A DNA stretch of 42,724 nucleotides. It comes from HGM11788 sp964654945 (GTDB lineage: Bacteria > Bacillota > Clostridia > Lachnospirales > CAG-274). Under the pieces are notes generated by a model. The model saw only the letters and a program-made list of their open reading frames with translations. It did not search any database and was not told the origin of the DNA. Within the stretch, counting starts at the first letter, position 1. The number at the start of each line of letters is the position of its first letter. The translations under genes and the position numbers were made by a program. Where the stretch lies: positions 1 to 42,724 of the forward strand of contig CAZZLN010000008.1 of assembly GCA_964654945.1 (NCBI GenBank), written 5' to 3'. Below, in pieces: positions 1 to 8,811 of the stretch.

Positions 1-3000
1 TCAGACCTGCTTCTACAAGCGGTTACGGCAGAGTAGATATTCCCGGCTTAAAGGCAGGAAGATACGATATTCAGATTACTGCTTCTGACGGTACAGTTCA
101 CGAAAGAAGCGGCATCAATGTTGAAGAATATGACCGTTCAGGCTATGCTCACTGGAATTATAGTGAGGGTATCGGCGCTTACAACAATGACGGTACATTA
201 AAGGATAACGCAATTGTTGTTTATGTAACTGATGAAAATAAGGATACAGTTGAAGTTCCGGGATATGAGGGAGCTTCTTATGATTATCATTCAAATTCAT
301 TTAATCTTGATTATACAAGAACCTGTGAAGGTGTCGGCAATATATTAAATAATAATATGAAATTTATTTATCAGGTAACTGCTACTGATAATCATCCGCT
401 TGTTTTAAGATTTATCGGTAAAGTTAATCCTCCAAAGAATTTAACTCCTTATGATACCAAGGATCCTATTCTTGGCGGTTCTTCAGGTGATAACGGTAAT
501 CTTGCAATCTGTAAGTACGGCAGAAACATTACTATTGAAGGTATTGGTGATGACGCTGTAATTGATGGCTGGGGATTTACATTCTCTCAGACTTCAACTT
601 GCCCTACAGATGCAGGCAAGAGCTTTGAAGTAAGAAACCTTACCTTCCAGAACTATCCTGAAGATGCTCTTGGTTTCCAAGGCGATGATGCTATTGATTG
701 CCCAATTGAAAGAGTATGGGTACACAACAATGTTTTCTATCCGGGCTATTGTGCTAATCCTACTGAATCTGATAAGGCAGAGGGCGACGGTTCTCTTGAC
801 TTCAAGAGAGGTCAGTATTATACAATGAGTTATAATCATTATATTAAATGTCATAAGACTAACCTTTTGGGTGCAGGCGATTCTGATGACCAGTTCTTTA
901 TGACTTTACATCATAACTGGTATGAAGATGTTGCATCAAGACAGCCTCTTGGTTCAGGTGGCAATATTCATATTTACAATACTTACTTCCAGGATACAGG
1001 AAGCTCTAAGAAACATAATACAAGCCAGGTTATTGATTTAAGAGGCAAGGCTTCATGCTTCTCTGAAAATAACTATTTTGACAACTGTAAGAATACATAT
1101 CAGACAAGAAAATCTACCTCTGTTCTCAAGACATTTGGAGATTTGCTTGTTGCTGATTCATATCCTGATTCAATGACAGGAGAGGTTGTTTATGCAACTT
1201 CAAGAACCCAGGCAGGTCCTGCTGATAACGGTCTTAAAATGCCTGACGGCGGTTCAATTGCTAATTGGGATACTAATTCAAAGTATTTCTACTGCGATGC
1301 ATCCGGTTATACTCAGGTTTCAGTATTAAATGAAACTGCTGATGTTCCTGAATATGTTCAGACTTATGCGGGTACTTTACATGAATTACCTGTTACTGAA
1401 TCAGGCACAGTTATTATTACTGTTAAGGCTCCTGACGGAAGTGCTGTTACAGATGCAGTTGTAACTGCAAGCGGACTTAATTTCTTAAACAACGGTGACG
1501 GTACTTATTCTGCAAAGGCTTCTCTTGGTGCTGAATATCAGGTTAAGGTTTCTAAGGAAGGTTATTCTAATGTAATTATTAAGTCAGATGTTCTTAATAA
1601 TGACGGAGATGTATTTGCCGCAACTGCAAGCTTGGTTGTTGATACTGACGGTTATGCTGTTGTCAGCTTAACAGGCGGTTCTGATAATGCTCCTGTTAAG
1701 GGCGCTACTGTTGTTTTATCAGACGGCACAGTATTAAAAGATCAGAATGACGGCACTTACTGTTCAGAAAATCAGATTTCACTTGGTGAAAAGACTGTTA
1801 CAATTTCTAATACCGGTGATTATGTAGCTCCGTCTGCTCCACAGACAATCGTTGTAAAAACAACTGATGAGGCTACTGAAATTCATCTTGATAAGATTCA
1901 GGGTGCAGTTTCCGTTACACTTCAGGCTGAAGCTGATGAAACAGAAACTCTTAATGCTTCCGCTGCAAAGGTAACTGTTGGCGGAACTGAACTTAAATAT
2001 GCCGGCAATGGTGTATTTACAGGTACTGTGGATATTAACACAGCTTATGAAGTAATAGTTACGCTTTCAGGCTGGTCAACTACTTCAATAACTCCTGCCA
2101 AGCTGACTGCTACACAGACAGGCACTGCTTCTGCAACTGCTTTATTAAAGCATAAGGGCACAGAATATGTATGGAATAAAACAGAAGATATTAACACTGA
2201 TGATTTCTTTACAGTTGATGCTAATAATAAGAGTAATGCCACAACTGTAACCTATGATGGTATGGAACTTACCTTAGCTTGTAAGATGGAATCTTCCACA
2301 ACTATTACATTTGATGCACCATCAACCGGTACTCTTATAATGGTAATGGATAAGGATAGTGTTAAGATTAAGATTAACGGCACAAGCACAACTATTCAAT
2401 CAGGTGTTCCTTTTGAGGTTCCTGAGGGCACAGTTACAATCACAAAGGGCGACACAATGAACTTCTACTATATGCTTTATACAGCAGATGAAGCAGCTGT
2501 TGACACTGCCGGCGATGAATTAACAGATGATATTATGTGGGATATTACCTCTGATTTTGCTGTTGAGGGTTCAAATGGCTTAACTTCAGGCTGCGTATTT
2601 GGTACTAACAGTGAAGAAGACGGCCCTGTTGAGTTCGTTGAAGATGACAAGATTTATAAACTTGAAAATTACTTACAGTCATCTGCTAATCCTGTTGCAG
2701 AAGACGGCTATAATCCTGCAAATTCTACAGGTATTCCTGTATCAGGCGGTTTCTTCAAGTTTACAGCTCCTGAAGACGGTGCGTTTACTGCTGCTATTAA
2801 GACTAATGCAGGCAAGGTTACTTATATTAACAATGAAGACGGCTCTAACATTATTACAATTGGTGAATCCAATGTAACTCCTAAGAGCTATGATGTTGTA
2901 AGATTTAATGTAGAAAAGGATAAGAGCTATTATATCTTCTCAGGCGGTTCTAATATATGTATTTACTACTTAGGCTATACATCAGGAATAACTGTTTCTA

Positions 3001-3341
3001 CAGAAACAACAACAGAATCAACAACAGAAAGCACAACAGAGTCAACAACAGAAAGCACAACAGAATCAACAACAGAGTCAACAACTGAAAGCACAACAAC
3101 CGACCCTGATGTTCCTACTCCGCCAACTCCTGTAAATACTTATGGTGATGCAGACGGAAATGGTGCAGTAGATGCAAATGATGTTGCACTTGTTGTTAAT
3201 TATATATTAAATGGCACAGCTCTTGGTAACGATACTAAGTATGTAGATGTCAATAGTGACGGCAAGATTGATTCTGAAGATGCTGCTATGATTTTACAGA
3301 ATGTATTAAACAGCAGTTATACATTACCAAAAACAAAATAA
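1..3341 (+). CDS. Secreted multidomain pectate lyase (PL1-like) with dockerin, 5' end missing
   Basis: The frame is open from the window edge (first full codon at base 3), so the start and any signal peptide lie outside; about 1112 residues are visible. The first 400 or so resemble a polysaccharide-lyase family 1 beta-helix: a DGSLDF segment, a LHHNW segment, and SRQP, where the Arg (residue 313 of the visible part) fits the catalytic R-x-P position. Such enzymes cleave polygalacturonate by calcium-dependent beta-elimination. Three Ig/carboxypeptidase-regulatory-like modules follow (about 460-710), then two beta-rich modules that may bind carbohydrate, a TTES-repeat linker, and a type I dockerin (about 1047-1107) with two calcium loops beginning DADGNGAVD and DVNSDGKID. 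The dockerin implies docking to a cohesin scaffold outside the cell. Lyase and dockerin calls are strong; the middle modules are inferred. A terminator follows directly. Confidence 0.9.
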   Translation, partial: RPASTSGYGRVDIPGLKAGRYDIQITASDGTVHERSGINVEEYDRSGYAHWNYSEGIGAYNNDGTLKDNAIVVYVTDENKDTVEVPGYEGASYDYHSNSFNLDYTRTCEGVGNILNNNMKFIYQVTATDNHPLVLRFIGKVNPPKNLTPYDTKDPILGGSSGDNGNLAICKYGRNITIEGIGDDAVIDGWGFTFSQTSTCPTDAGKSFEVRNLTFQNYPEDALGFQGDDAIDCPIERVWVHNNVFYPGYCANPTESDKAEGDGSLDFKRGQYYTMSYNHYIKCHKTNLLGAGDSDDQFFMTLHHNWYEDVASRQPLGSGGNIHIYNTYFQDTGSSKKHNTSQVIDLRGKASCFSENNYFDNCKNTYQTRKSTSVLKTFGDLLVADSYPDSMTGEVVYATSRTQAGPADNGLKMPDGGSIANWDTNSKYFYCDASGYTQVSVLNETADVPEYVQTYAGTLHELPVTESGTVIITVKAPDGSAVTDAVVTASGLNFLNNGDGTYSAKASLGAEYQVKVSKEGYSNVIIKSDVLNNDGDVFAATASLVVDTDGYAVVSLTGGSDNAPVKGATVVLSDGTVLKDQNDGTYCSENQISLGEKTVTISNTGDYVAPSAPQTIVVKTTDEATEIHLDKIQGAVSVTLQAEADETETLNASAAKVTVGGTELKYAGNGVFTGTVDINTAYEVIVTLSGWSTTSITPAKLTATQTGTASATALLKHKGTEYVWNKTEDINTDDFFTVDANNKSNATTVTYDGMELTLACKMESSTTITFDAPSTGTLIMVMDKDSVKIKINGTSTTIQSGVPFEVPEGTVTITKGDTMNFYYMLYTADEAAVDTAGDELTDDIMWDITSDFAVEGSNGLTSGCVFGTNSEEDGPVEFVEDDKIYKLENYLQSSANPVAEDGYNPANSTGIPVSGGFFKFTAPEDGAFTAAIKTNAGKVTYINNEDGSNIITIGESNVTPKSYDVVRFNVEKDKSYYIFSGGSNICIYYLGYTSGITVSTETTTESTTESTTESTTESTTESTTESTTESTTTDPDVPTPPTPVNTYGDADGNGAVDANDVALVVNYILNGTALGNDTKYVDVNSDGKIDSEDAAMILQNVLNSSYTLPKTK
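2998..3110 (+). repeat. Thr/Ser/Glu-rich linker repeat inside the pectate lyase gene
   Basis: Short tandem units encode repeated TTES between the beta-rich modules and the dockerin. At DNA level acagaa/acagag alternates with tcaaca and agcaca, so synonymous codons are mixed. Flexible, probably glycosylated linkers of this kind usually join catalytic and dockerin modules. Unit number may vary between strains. Confidence 0.85.
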
Positions 3342-3349
3342 TATAATTA

Positions 3350-3378
3350 AAAAATGGCGGATTTTCCGCCATTTTTTT
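3350..3378 (+). terminator. Rho-independent terminator after the pectate lyase gene
   Basis: A 7-bp stem TGGCGGA/TCCGCCA with a TTT loop is followed by seven T and preceded by an A-run, so it could act on both strands. It lies 9 bases after the lyase stop codon and separates that gene from repeat copy A. Confidence 0.93.
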
Positions 3379-3400
3379 ATCCAAGCAAATAACTCCCGCC

Positions 3401-3538
3401 TATAACCCAAAAGAAATTGTGATACCCATAGGGCAGGATTTGAAAAGCAAAGCTTATGAGCCTAATAGTATCGGAAGGATGTCCGACTGCCCCAAGCAAA
3501 ACTGCCTGAAAAGGCGGGGGACTTCCTTACTTGGTTAA
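3401..3538 (-). repeat. Structured dispersed repeat, copy A
   Basis: About 138 bp on the minus strand matches 33265-33398 on the plus strand at roughly 80% identity by eye, including a 16-base exact block (AAGCAAAGCTTATGAG on the plus strand). Read in the sense of the upstream DUF4177 gene it begins TTTAACC, and the TAA of that gene's stop codon lies within this heptamer. Conserved small hairpins include GCCT/AGGC and CGGA/TCCG. It has no coding potential. It may be a mobile repeat or a 3'-UTR RNA element; the function is unknown. Confidence 0.75.
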
Positions 3539-3789
3539 ATTTTTTCAAAAACCATTGTAGCCTGAATTCTATCTCCTCCGAGCATACCTTTGCTTCCGCC
3601 ATTTGATGTTGATATTGTGTGCAGACGATACCCTTTTGCTGCTTGGGCATTAATTACTTTTTCAAGTTCAGTTAAATTTCCGGAACCTGTACCAAATAAT
3701 TTTTCCTTTAATGTTACCTGCAATACAACATACTGTAAATTTTGTCCTGAAGCTGTTGAAAAAGTAGAGCTGTCATTGTAATTAACCAT
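3535..3789 (-). CDS. Small DUF4177-like protein
   Basis: Encodes 84 residues. The start at 3789 is chosen because AAGGAG sits just upstream; an upstream ATG at 3858 would place the promoter inside the gene. The body (YVVLQVTLKEK, then LEKVINAQAAKGYRLHTIS, ending ATMVFEKI) matches the DUF4177 pattern of a strand, a helix with GYRL/GWEL, and a final strand. No catalytic motif, signal peptide or membrane segment is visible, and the function of the family is not established. The gene is monocistronic with its own near-consensus promoter and ends inside repeat copy A. Confidence 0.75.
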   Translation of the reverse strand: MVNYNDSSTFSTASGQNLQYVVLQVTLKEKLFGTGSGNLTELEKVINAQAAKGYRLHTISTSNGGSKGMLGGDRIQATMVFEKI

Positions 3790-3829
3790 AATTTTATCTC
3801 CTTTATATTTGCGTTTATATTGTATTTTT

Positions 3830-3858
3830 ATTATAAAACAGATTGTTTTTATTGTCAA
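3830..3858 (-). promoter_or_regulatory. Promoter of the DUF4177 gene
   Basis: On the minus strand TTGACA (3858-3853), a 17-bp spacer and TATAAT (3835-3830) match the vegetative consensus exactly. The predicted leader is about 35 bases. Confidence 0.85.
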
Positions 3859-3865
3859 TTAAATA

Positions 3866-5011
3866 TTATATAATTACAAATTTCTCTCTGTATTCCCTTC
3901 CGATTTCACCGTTTAAAAATATATTGTAAATATCTGTTGTAATAATTTCTTTTTTCAGCAGATTTTCATTTTCGGCAACCTTAGTTATAACGGGTACATC
4001 GGACTTACTGCTAAGTTGAGAAAGGAGATTGATTTTATCCTTTTTTACCCCAAGCACTCTTATATATTTAACTCCTGTCATATCCTGGTCATTTTTTTTA
4101 ATTCCAAGAATAATATGGAGTATAGCTCTTTTTATTTTAGAATAAGTGTATCTTTTTGTTTTTACCTCATCAATAAGTTTAGATATTTTTTGATTATTGG
4201 CAAGAGCCGGTATTCTGTTGTCAAGTCCCTCTGTTATATCAGCATATTCTTTTAAATCATTTTTATATACTCTGAGTATATAATGAAATATTGAAGAATA
4301 ATCGTCAATATCAGGTATATGTTTAATATTTTTTAAACTATCAACAGTATTGTCGGGAACAGCAGAAAATATCTCTGAATTATGCTTTGCAAAGCCATTT
4401 CTTATGGCAGATGCAGATGAAATTTCTCCTGTCATTTCTTTACTGTTGTATTCTGATATATGCCTTTGAACAGCAATGGGCTTAATATTTGTATTATATA
4501 TATTTTTTAAATATTCAAGTGCTAAAATATTGTTTGAATTGTTGAGAAAATCTGTATTTATATTAAGATATTTGCCTATTGCCGATGCTCTTGCAGATGG
4601 ATAGCTTATTCCTTTTTCAAGCTCCTTTTTAAGCATAGCTTTAAATTCTTCTGTTTCATTACATAAAAGCCTGACTATATTTTCAAAATCCTCTGTATTT
4701 CCCTGCTCACAGCCAAATGATATGCTGTCAATAATATTGCTTTTTTTAATTATGTCACAGCCTCCGAAAGCAAATATATCTGCACTTGACGTTGCATATT
4801 CAACAGGCAGTTCAAGCACCATATCAACACCGTTTAAAAGTGCAGCCTTTGCTCTTAAATGCTTTTCCATTATGGCAGGCTCACCTCTTTGTACAAAATT
4901 ACCGCTTATTATAGCAATAATATTGTCACTGCCTGCTTTTCTTGTTTTTTCTATATGATATAAATGCCCTTTGTGAAAAGGATTGTATTCCGCAATTATT
5001 GCCGTATTCAT
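3866..5011 (-). CDS. tmcAL: tRNA(Met) cytidine acetate ligase TmcAL
   Basis: Encodes 381 residues, close to the usual 390-410. TmcAL (YlbM) activates acetate with ATP and forms N4-acetylcytidine at the wobble position of elongator tRNA-Met. The N-terminus carries the nucleotidyltransferase signature NPFHKGHL (HxGH at residues 13-16), then SGNFVQRGEPAI with K and R of the MEKHLRAKAAL segment, then GVDMVLELP, all typical of the family. It is cytoplasmic. The start is supported by AAAGGAGG about 8 bases upstream. It is divergent from pta; the link to acetate metabolism is suggestive but may be coincidental. Confidence in the family is high. Confidence 0.92.
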   Translation of the reverse strand: MNTAIIAEYNPFHKGHLYHIEKTRKAGSDNIIAIISGNFVQRGEPAIMEKHLRAKAALLNGVDMVLELPVEYATSSADIFAFGGCDIIKKSNIIDSISFGCEQGNTEDFENIVRLLCNETEEFKAMLKKELEKGISYPSARASAIGKYLNINTDFLNNSNNILALEYLKNIYNTNIKPIAVQRHISEYNSKEMTGEISSASAIRNGFAKHNSEIFSAVPDNTVDSLKNIKHIPDIDDYSSIFHYILRVYKNDLKEYADITEGLDNRIPALANNQKISKLIDEVKTKRYTYSKIKRAILHIILGIKKNDQDMTGVKYIRVLGVKKDKINLLSQLSSKSDVPVITKVAENENLLKKEIITTDIYNIFLNGEIGREYREKFVII

Positions 5012-5090
5012 TGTTTACCTCCTTTGAAATTGCGTTTTTAATTAGTATAGTACAAATTAAAAAAAATTACCATATTTTTAAAAAAAATTG

Positions 5091-5119
5091 TTGAGAAATT
5101 ATTACAATAGGTTTATAAT
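5091..5119 (+). promoter_or_regulatory. Promoter of pta-ackA
   Basis: TTGAGA (5091-5096), a 17-bp spacer and TATAAT (5114-5119) lie about 55 bases before the pta start. No operator is recognisable. Confidence 0.8.
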
Positions 5120-5173
5120 AAAAACAGGTATGAGTGATTACTCAAAATTAAAAAAATGAAAGGAGAAATAACT

Positions 5174-6172
5174 ATGAGTATTATGGACAGCCTTAAGGCT
5201 AAAGCAAAGGCAAATAAAAAAACTATTGTTTTACCTGAATCTATGGATAAAAGAACATTTGCTGCTGCAGAACAGATTTTAAAGGAGGGTATTGCTAATC
5301 TTGTTATTATCGGTACTCCGGATGAAATTGCCGAAAACAGCAAGGGTTATGACATTACAGGGGCAGTTATTGTTGACCCGTTTACTGATCCTAACAGACA
5401 AAAATATATTGACAAATTCGTTGAATTAAGAGCTAAAAAAGGTGTTACTCCTGAAGCTGCTGAAGAAATGATGACTAAGGATTATATGTATTATGCTTGT
5501 CTTATGTGTAAGTGCGGAGATGCCGACGGTGCAGTTTCAGGTGCCTGCCATTCAACAGGAAATACTATAAGACCTGCATTGCAGTTATTAAAGACTAAGC
5601 CGGGTATCAGTTCTGTTTCAGGTTTCTTCCTTATGGAAGTTCCAAATTGTGAATTTGGTGATAAGGGTCTTTTTGTATTTGCTGACTGTGCAGTTAATAC
5701 CGACCTTGACTCTGCTAAGCTTGCAGAAATTGCCGGTCTTTCTGCTGAATCTTTTAAGACATTTACAGGGGGCACTCCAAAGGTTGCTATGCTTTCTTAT
5801 TCTTCTAAGGGCAGTGCTAAGCATGATGATGTTACAAAGGTAGCTGATGCAGTTAAGATGGCACAGGAAAGATTTCCTGATATTGAAATTGACGGTGAAT
5901 TACAGCTTGATGCAGCCTTAGTTCCAAGTGTTGGTGAATTAAAAGCTCCTGACAGTAAGGTTGCAGGTCATGCTAACACTCTTGTATTTCCTAGCCTTGA
6001 AGCAGGAAATATTGGCTATAAGTTAGTTCAGAGATTGGCTAAGGCAGAGGCTTATGGTCCTGTTTTACAAGGACTTTCAATGCCTGTTAATGACCTTTCA
6101 AGAGGCTGCTTTGCTGAAGATATTGTTGGTGTTGTAGCAATGACAGCAGTTCAGGCTCAGTTAGCAGAATAA
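5174..6172 (+). CDS. pta: Phosphate acetyltransferase
   Basis: Encodes 332 residues, the normal length of the short (PTA_PTB-only) form. It interconverts acetyl-CoA and acetyl phosphate in the cytoplasm. The start at 5174 follows AAAGGAG; the in-frame ATG at 5156 lies upstream of that site and is unlikely to be used. The protein opens with KKTIVLPES and carries the family segments GDADGAVSGACHST (about 115-130) and, near the C-terminus, GLSMPVNDLSRG. It lies 31 bases before ackA, so the two form the classic acetate-producing, ATP-yielding pair. No oddities. Confidence 0.97.
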   Translation: MSIMDSLKAKAKANKKTIVLPESMDKRTFAAAEQILKEGIANLVIIGTPDEIAENSKGYDITGAVIVDPFTDPNRQKYIDKFVELRAKKGVTPEAAEEMMTKDYMYYACLMCKCGDADGAVSGACHSTGNTIRPALQLLKTKPGISSVSGFFLMEVPNCEFGDKGLFVFADCAVNTDLDSAKLAEIAGLSAESFKTFTGGTPKVAMLSYSSKGSAKHDDVTKVADAVKMAQERFPDIEIDGELQLDAALVPSVGELKAPDSKVAGHANTLVFPSLEAGNIGYKLVQRLAKAEAYGPVLQGLSMPVNDLSRGCFAEDIVGVVAMTAVQAQLAE

Positions 6173-6203
6173 TTATTCAAAATAAATTATAAGGAGAAGA
6201 ACG

Positions 6204-7397
6204 ATGAAAATATTAGTTATTAATTGTGGTAGTTCATCATTAAAATATCAGTTATTCAATATGGATAACAACGAAGTTATGGCTAAGGGTCTTGTTGAAA
6301 GAATTGGCATTGAGGGCTCCAATCTTCAGCATTCTGCTGCAGGAAAGGATAAGATTGTTTTTGAGCAGCCTTTAGCAAATCATGACGAAGCTATTAAGCT
6401 TGTTATGGATAAATTAGTTGACCCTGAGGTTGGCGTAATTTCTGACTTAAAGGAAATTACAGGTGTTGGTCACAGAGTTCTTCATGGAAGCAAGTATTTC
6501 AACAAGTCTGTTGTGATTACTCCTGAGGTTCATAAGTTTATGGAAAAGTGTATTCCTTTAGGACCGCTTCATATGCCGCCAAACATTATGGGTATTGAAG
6601 CTTGCGAAAAGTTAATGCCGGGTGTTCCTAATGTTGCAGTATTTGATACTGCTTTCCATCAGACAATGCCTGCTAAGGCTTATATGTATGCACTTCCTTA
6701 TGAATACTATGAAAAGTATGATGTAAGAAAGTATGGTTTCCATGGCACAAGCCACAAATTTGTTACTCAAAGAGCTATTGAAATGCTTGGAGGTAAGGCA
6801 GAAGGTACAAAGATTATTACTTGTCATTTAGGTAACGGTTCTTCTATCGCTGCCGTTAAGGATGGCAAGGTTATTGATACAACTATGGGTCTTACTCCTT
6901 TAGCCGGATTTGAAATGGGCACAAGATGCGGTGATATTGACCCTGCAATTGTTCCATTCCTTATGAAGAATGAAAACTTAACTCCTGATGAAATTGATAA
7001 CATTATGAATAAGAAGTCAGGTATTCTTGGTGTAACCGGCAGATCAAGTGACTTCAGAGATGTTGAAGCAGGAATGAATGAGGGTGATGAAAGATGTAAG
7101 CTTGCTCTTGATATGTTCAGATACCAGATTGCAAAGTTCATCGGTTCTTACTATGTTGCCTTAGGCGGCTGTGATGCTGTTGTATTTACTGCCGGTATCG
7201 GTGAGAATAACTCCGGTCACAGAGCTGCTATCTGTAAATATCTGAAGTGCTTGGGACTTGAAATTGATGAAGAAAAGAATAGCCAGAGAGGTAAGGAGCT
7301 GGATTTTGCTACTGCCGATTCTAAGATTAGAGCTTTACTCATCCCTACAAATGAAGAATTAATGATTGCTCAGGATACAGTGGAATTAATTGGTTAA
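6204..7397 (+). CDS. ackA: Acetate kinase
   Basis: Encodes 397 residues, standard for the family. It transfers the phosphate of acetyl phosphate to ADP. Signatures in order: N-terminal VINCGSSSLKYQL, GHRVLHGS near residue 95, VFDTAFHQTMP near 150, YGFHGTSHKFV near 180, and HLGNGSS near 210, all parts of the ASKHA-fold active site. The RBS is AAGGAG 7 bases before ATG. It is co-transcribed with pta. No clear terminator follows; the next promoter starts 15 bases after the stop. Confidence 0.98.
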   Translation: MKILVINCGSSSLKYQLFNMDNNEVMAKGLVERIGIEGSNLQHSAAGKDKIVFEQPLANHDEAIKLVMDKLVDPEVGVISDLKEITGVGHRVLHGSKYFNKSVVITPEVHKFMEKCIPLGPLHMPPNIMGIEACEKLMPGVPNVAVFDTAFHQTMPAKAYMYALPYEYYEKYDVRKYGFHGTSHKFVTQRAIEMLGGKAEGTKIITCHLGNGSSIAAVKDGKVIDTTMGLTPLAGFEMGTRCGDIDPAIVPFLMKNENLTPDEIDNIMNKKSGILGVTGRSSDFRDVEAGMNEGDERCKLALDMFRYQIAKFIGSYYVALGGCDAVVFTAGIGENNSGHRAAICKYLKCLGLEIDEEKNSQRGKELDFATADSKIRALLIPTNEELMIAQDTVELIG

Positions 7398-7411
7398 ACT
7401 AAATTTATTGC

Positions 7412-7440
7412 TTGACAATATTATATTTAGGTTGTATAAT
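7412..7440 (+). promoter_or_regulatory. Promoter of yceD-rpmF
   Basis: Consensus TTGACA (7412-7417), a 17-bp spacer and TATAAT (7435-7440) lie about 80 bases before the yceD start. Confidence 0.88.
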
Positions 7441-7456
7441 AATGTCTGATGTGTTT

Positions 7457-7472
7457 GCCGAGATATATCGGC
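7457..7472 (+). promoter_or_regulatory. Small hairpin in the yceD-rpmF leader
   Basis: GCCGA, a six-base loop GATATA, and TCGGC form a perfect 5-bp stem about 15 bases after the expected transcription start. A regulatory or mRNA-stabilising role is possible but unproven. Confidence 0.4.
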
Positions 7473-7518
7473 TGACTTAATAGGCTAAACAAAGTGTATG
7501 TATTTACAGGAGTGTATT

Positions 7519-7998
7519 ATGCTTATTGATGTTAAATATTTGGCAGAAAATAAAACAGAAAATATCTGCTTTGATGATACTGTTGTTATTAAACATAATG
7601 GAGAGGATATTAATTGTAATGTTAATGTTCTTGGAAATGTATCAAAGGTTAATGGTAATTATGTTGTTGATGCTAAATTACACGTGGTTTTAAATTTGAA
7701 TTGTGACTTATGTCTTAGTGCTTTTGAAACCCGGCTTGATTTTCATATAAATGAGGTGTATTCTCAAACACCTGATTCAGAAAAAGAGTTTTGGGAGCTT
7801 TCAGATAAGACGATTGATTTAAAGCCTGCTGTTATTGCTGCTATTGTTATGAATATACCTATGAAAAATGTATGTTCGCAAGATTGCAAGGGTTTATGCC
7901 CAATATGCGGTCATAACCTTAATGAGGGTGATTGTGGCTGCGACAGAGGATATGTTAATCCACAATTTGAAAAGTTGTTGACTCTTTTTAATGATTAA
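7519..7998 (+). CDS. yceD: YceD/DUF177 protein (23S rRNA accumulation factor family)
   Basis: Encodes 159 residues. The start at 7519 has CAGGAG upstream; the earlier ATG at 7498 has no ribosome binding site. The DUF177 pattern is clear: LNCDLCLSAFE (Cys62, Cys65), then near the C-terminus a Cys cluster (119, 123, 127, 130, 139, 141) containing GLCPICGHNLN, probably a zinc site. The family affects 23S rRNA accumulation in bacteria and plastids and is usually next to rpmF, as here (17-base gap). The biochemical role is unresolved. Confidence 0.9.
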   Translation: MLIDVKYLAENKTENICFDDTVVIKHNGEDINCNVNVLGNVSKVNGNYVVDAKLHVVLNLNCDLCLSAFETRLDFHINEVYSQTPDSEKEFWELSDKTIDLKPAVIAAIVMNIPMKNVCSQDCKGLCPICGHNLNEGDCGCDRGYVNPQFEKLLTLFND

Positions 7999-8015
7999 TC
8001 AAGGAGGTGTGAGAA

Positions 8016-8198
8016 ATGTCAATTTGTCCTAAGGGAAAAATGTCTAAGTCTAAGAGAGATAAGAGAAAGGCTCAGAGCTGGAAGATTGCTACTCCTACTT
8101 TAGTAGCTTGCAGCAAGTGCGGCGAATTAATGATGCCTCATAGAGTTTGTAAGTCTTGCGGTTCTTACAACAAGAAGTCTGTTGTAGCTGTTGACTAA
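8016..8198 (+). CDS. rpmF: 50S ribosomal protein L32
   Basis: Encodes 60 residues, the normal size. The protein has the basic SKSKRDKRKAQSWK segment and two CxxC pairs (CSKC, CKSC) separated by GELMMPHRV, so it is the zinc-binding form of L32. The RBS is AAGGAGGTG. It is translated from the yceD transcript, with a strong terminator directly after. The N-terminus (MSICPKGKMSKSK) is slightly unlike the common MAVPKRK form but is in frame and well placed. Confidence 0.96.
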   Translation: MSICPKGKMSKSKRDKRKAQSWKIATPTLVACSKCGELMMPHRVCKSCGSYNKKSVVAVD

Positions 8199-8217
8199 TT
8201 TGGACTGATAATAAATA

Positions 8218-8249
8218 AGAGCTTCGGTTTATTGCCGAGGCTCTTTTTA
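8218..8249 (+). terminator. Terminator of yceD-rpmF
   Basis: A 10-bp stem AGAGCTTCGG/CCGAGGCTCT (one G-T pair) with a 7-base loop is followed by TTTTT. It lies between convergent genes and may serve only the plus strand. Confidence 0.92.
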
Positions 8250-8255
8250 TTTTAA

Positions 8256-8753
8256 TTAGTTGTTTAATTTTTTTGTCATAAATGTAACAGATATATACTC
8301 ACCGTTTTTAAATGCAAGCTCCCTGAATGTACACATAGGTATAAATCCGCAGCGGCTGTGGAGAGATATGCTTGCTGTATTATTATCGACAATTACAGCA
8401 ATAAGAGTGTGAAATCTCTTTGCAATTCTTTCAAGTTCTGATACAAGTCTTATTCCTATACCTTTGTGTCTGTGTTCCTTTGATATATATACTGAAACTT
8501 CAGCAGTGCAGTCATAGCCTGAATATTCTCTGAAATGTGATAATGAAGCCCAGCCAACTACCTTGTTATTAAGCTCTGCAACTATCACAGGATAATTTTC
8601 TTCTGTATGCCGGTTAAACCATTCATAGGCTTCAGCCGCAGAACGGGCTGTTTCTCTCAGGTTATAATTAGTGTTTTTAATTGCATAATTAAATATATTG
8701 TTTATTTCCTCAATGTCATCTGTTTTTGCACATCTTATGTTTAAGTTTTTCAT
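8256..8753 (-). CDS. GNAT-family N-acetyltransferase (YncA/phosphinothricin-type)
   Basis: Encodes 165 residues, typical for this GNAT branch. YNLRETARSAAEAYEWF, PVIVAEL, VGWASLSHFR and E-SVYI match the YncA/Pat subgroup, and HRHKGIGIRLV is the acetyl-CoA pyrophosphate loop (R/Q-x-x-G-x-G/A). Members acetylate small amines such as methionine sulfone/sulfoximine or phosphinothricin; the substrate here cannot be read from sequence. AGGAG precedes the ATG. It is monocistronic and divergent from the ttcA-like gene. Confidence 0.85.
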   Translation of the reverse strand: MKNLNIRCAKTDDIEEINNIFNYAIKNTNYNLRETARSAAEAYEWFNRHTEENYPVIVAELNNKVVGWASLSHFREYSGYDCTAEVSVYISKEHRHKGIGIRLVSELERIAKRFHTLIAVIVDNNTASISLHSRCGFIPMCTFRELAFKNGEYISVTFMTKKLNN

Positions 8754-8772
8754 TTAATTCACTCCTATTATA

Positions 8773-8801
8773 ATCATAAAATAAAATTGAAGCTAAGTCA
8801 A
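8773..8801 (-). promoter_or_regulatory. Promoter of the GNAT gene
   Basis: On the minus strand TTGACT (8801-8796), a 17-bp spacer and TATGAT (8778-8773). Confidence 0.7.
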
Positions 8802-8811
8802 TATTAAGTTA

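Noticed and set aside
594..854. Minus-strand frames inside the pectate lyase and other long genes
   Set aside because: They are antisense shadows of strongly supported genes, without ribosome binding sites or family motifs.
2998..3110. Tandem repeat as a CRISPR array
   Set aside because: The repeats are in frame, encode TTES and have no unique spacers.
3462..3650. Minus-strand 62-codon frame across repeat copy A
   Set aside because: It overlaps the better supported DUF4177 gene and the repeat, has no start signal and no recognisable protein.
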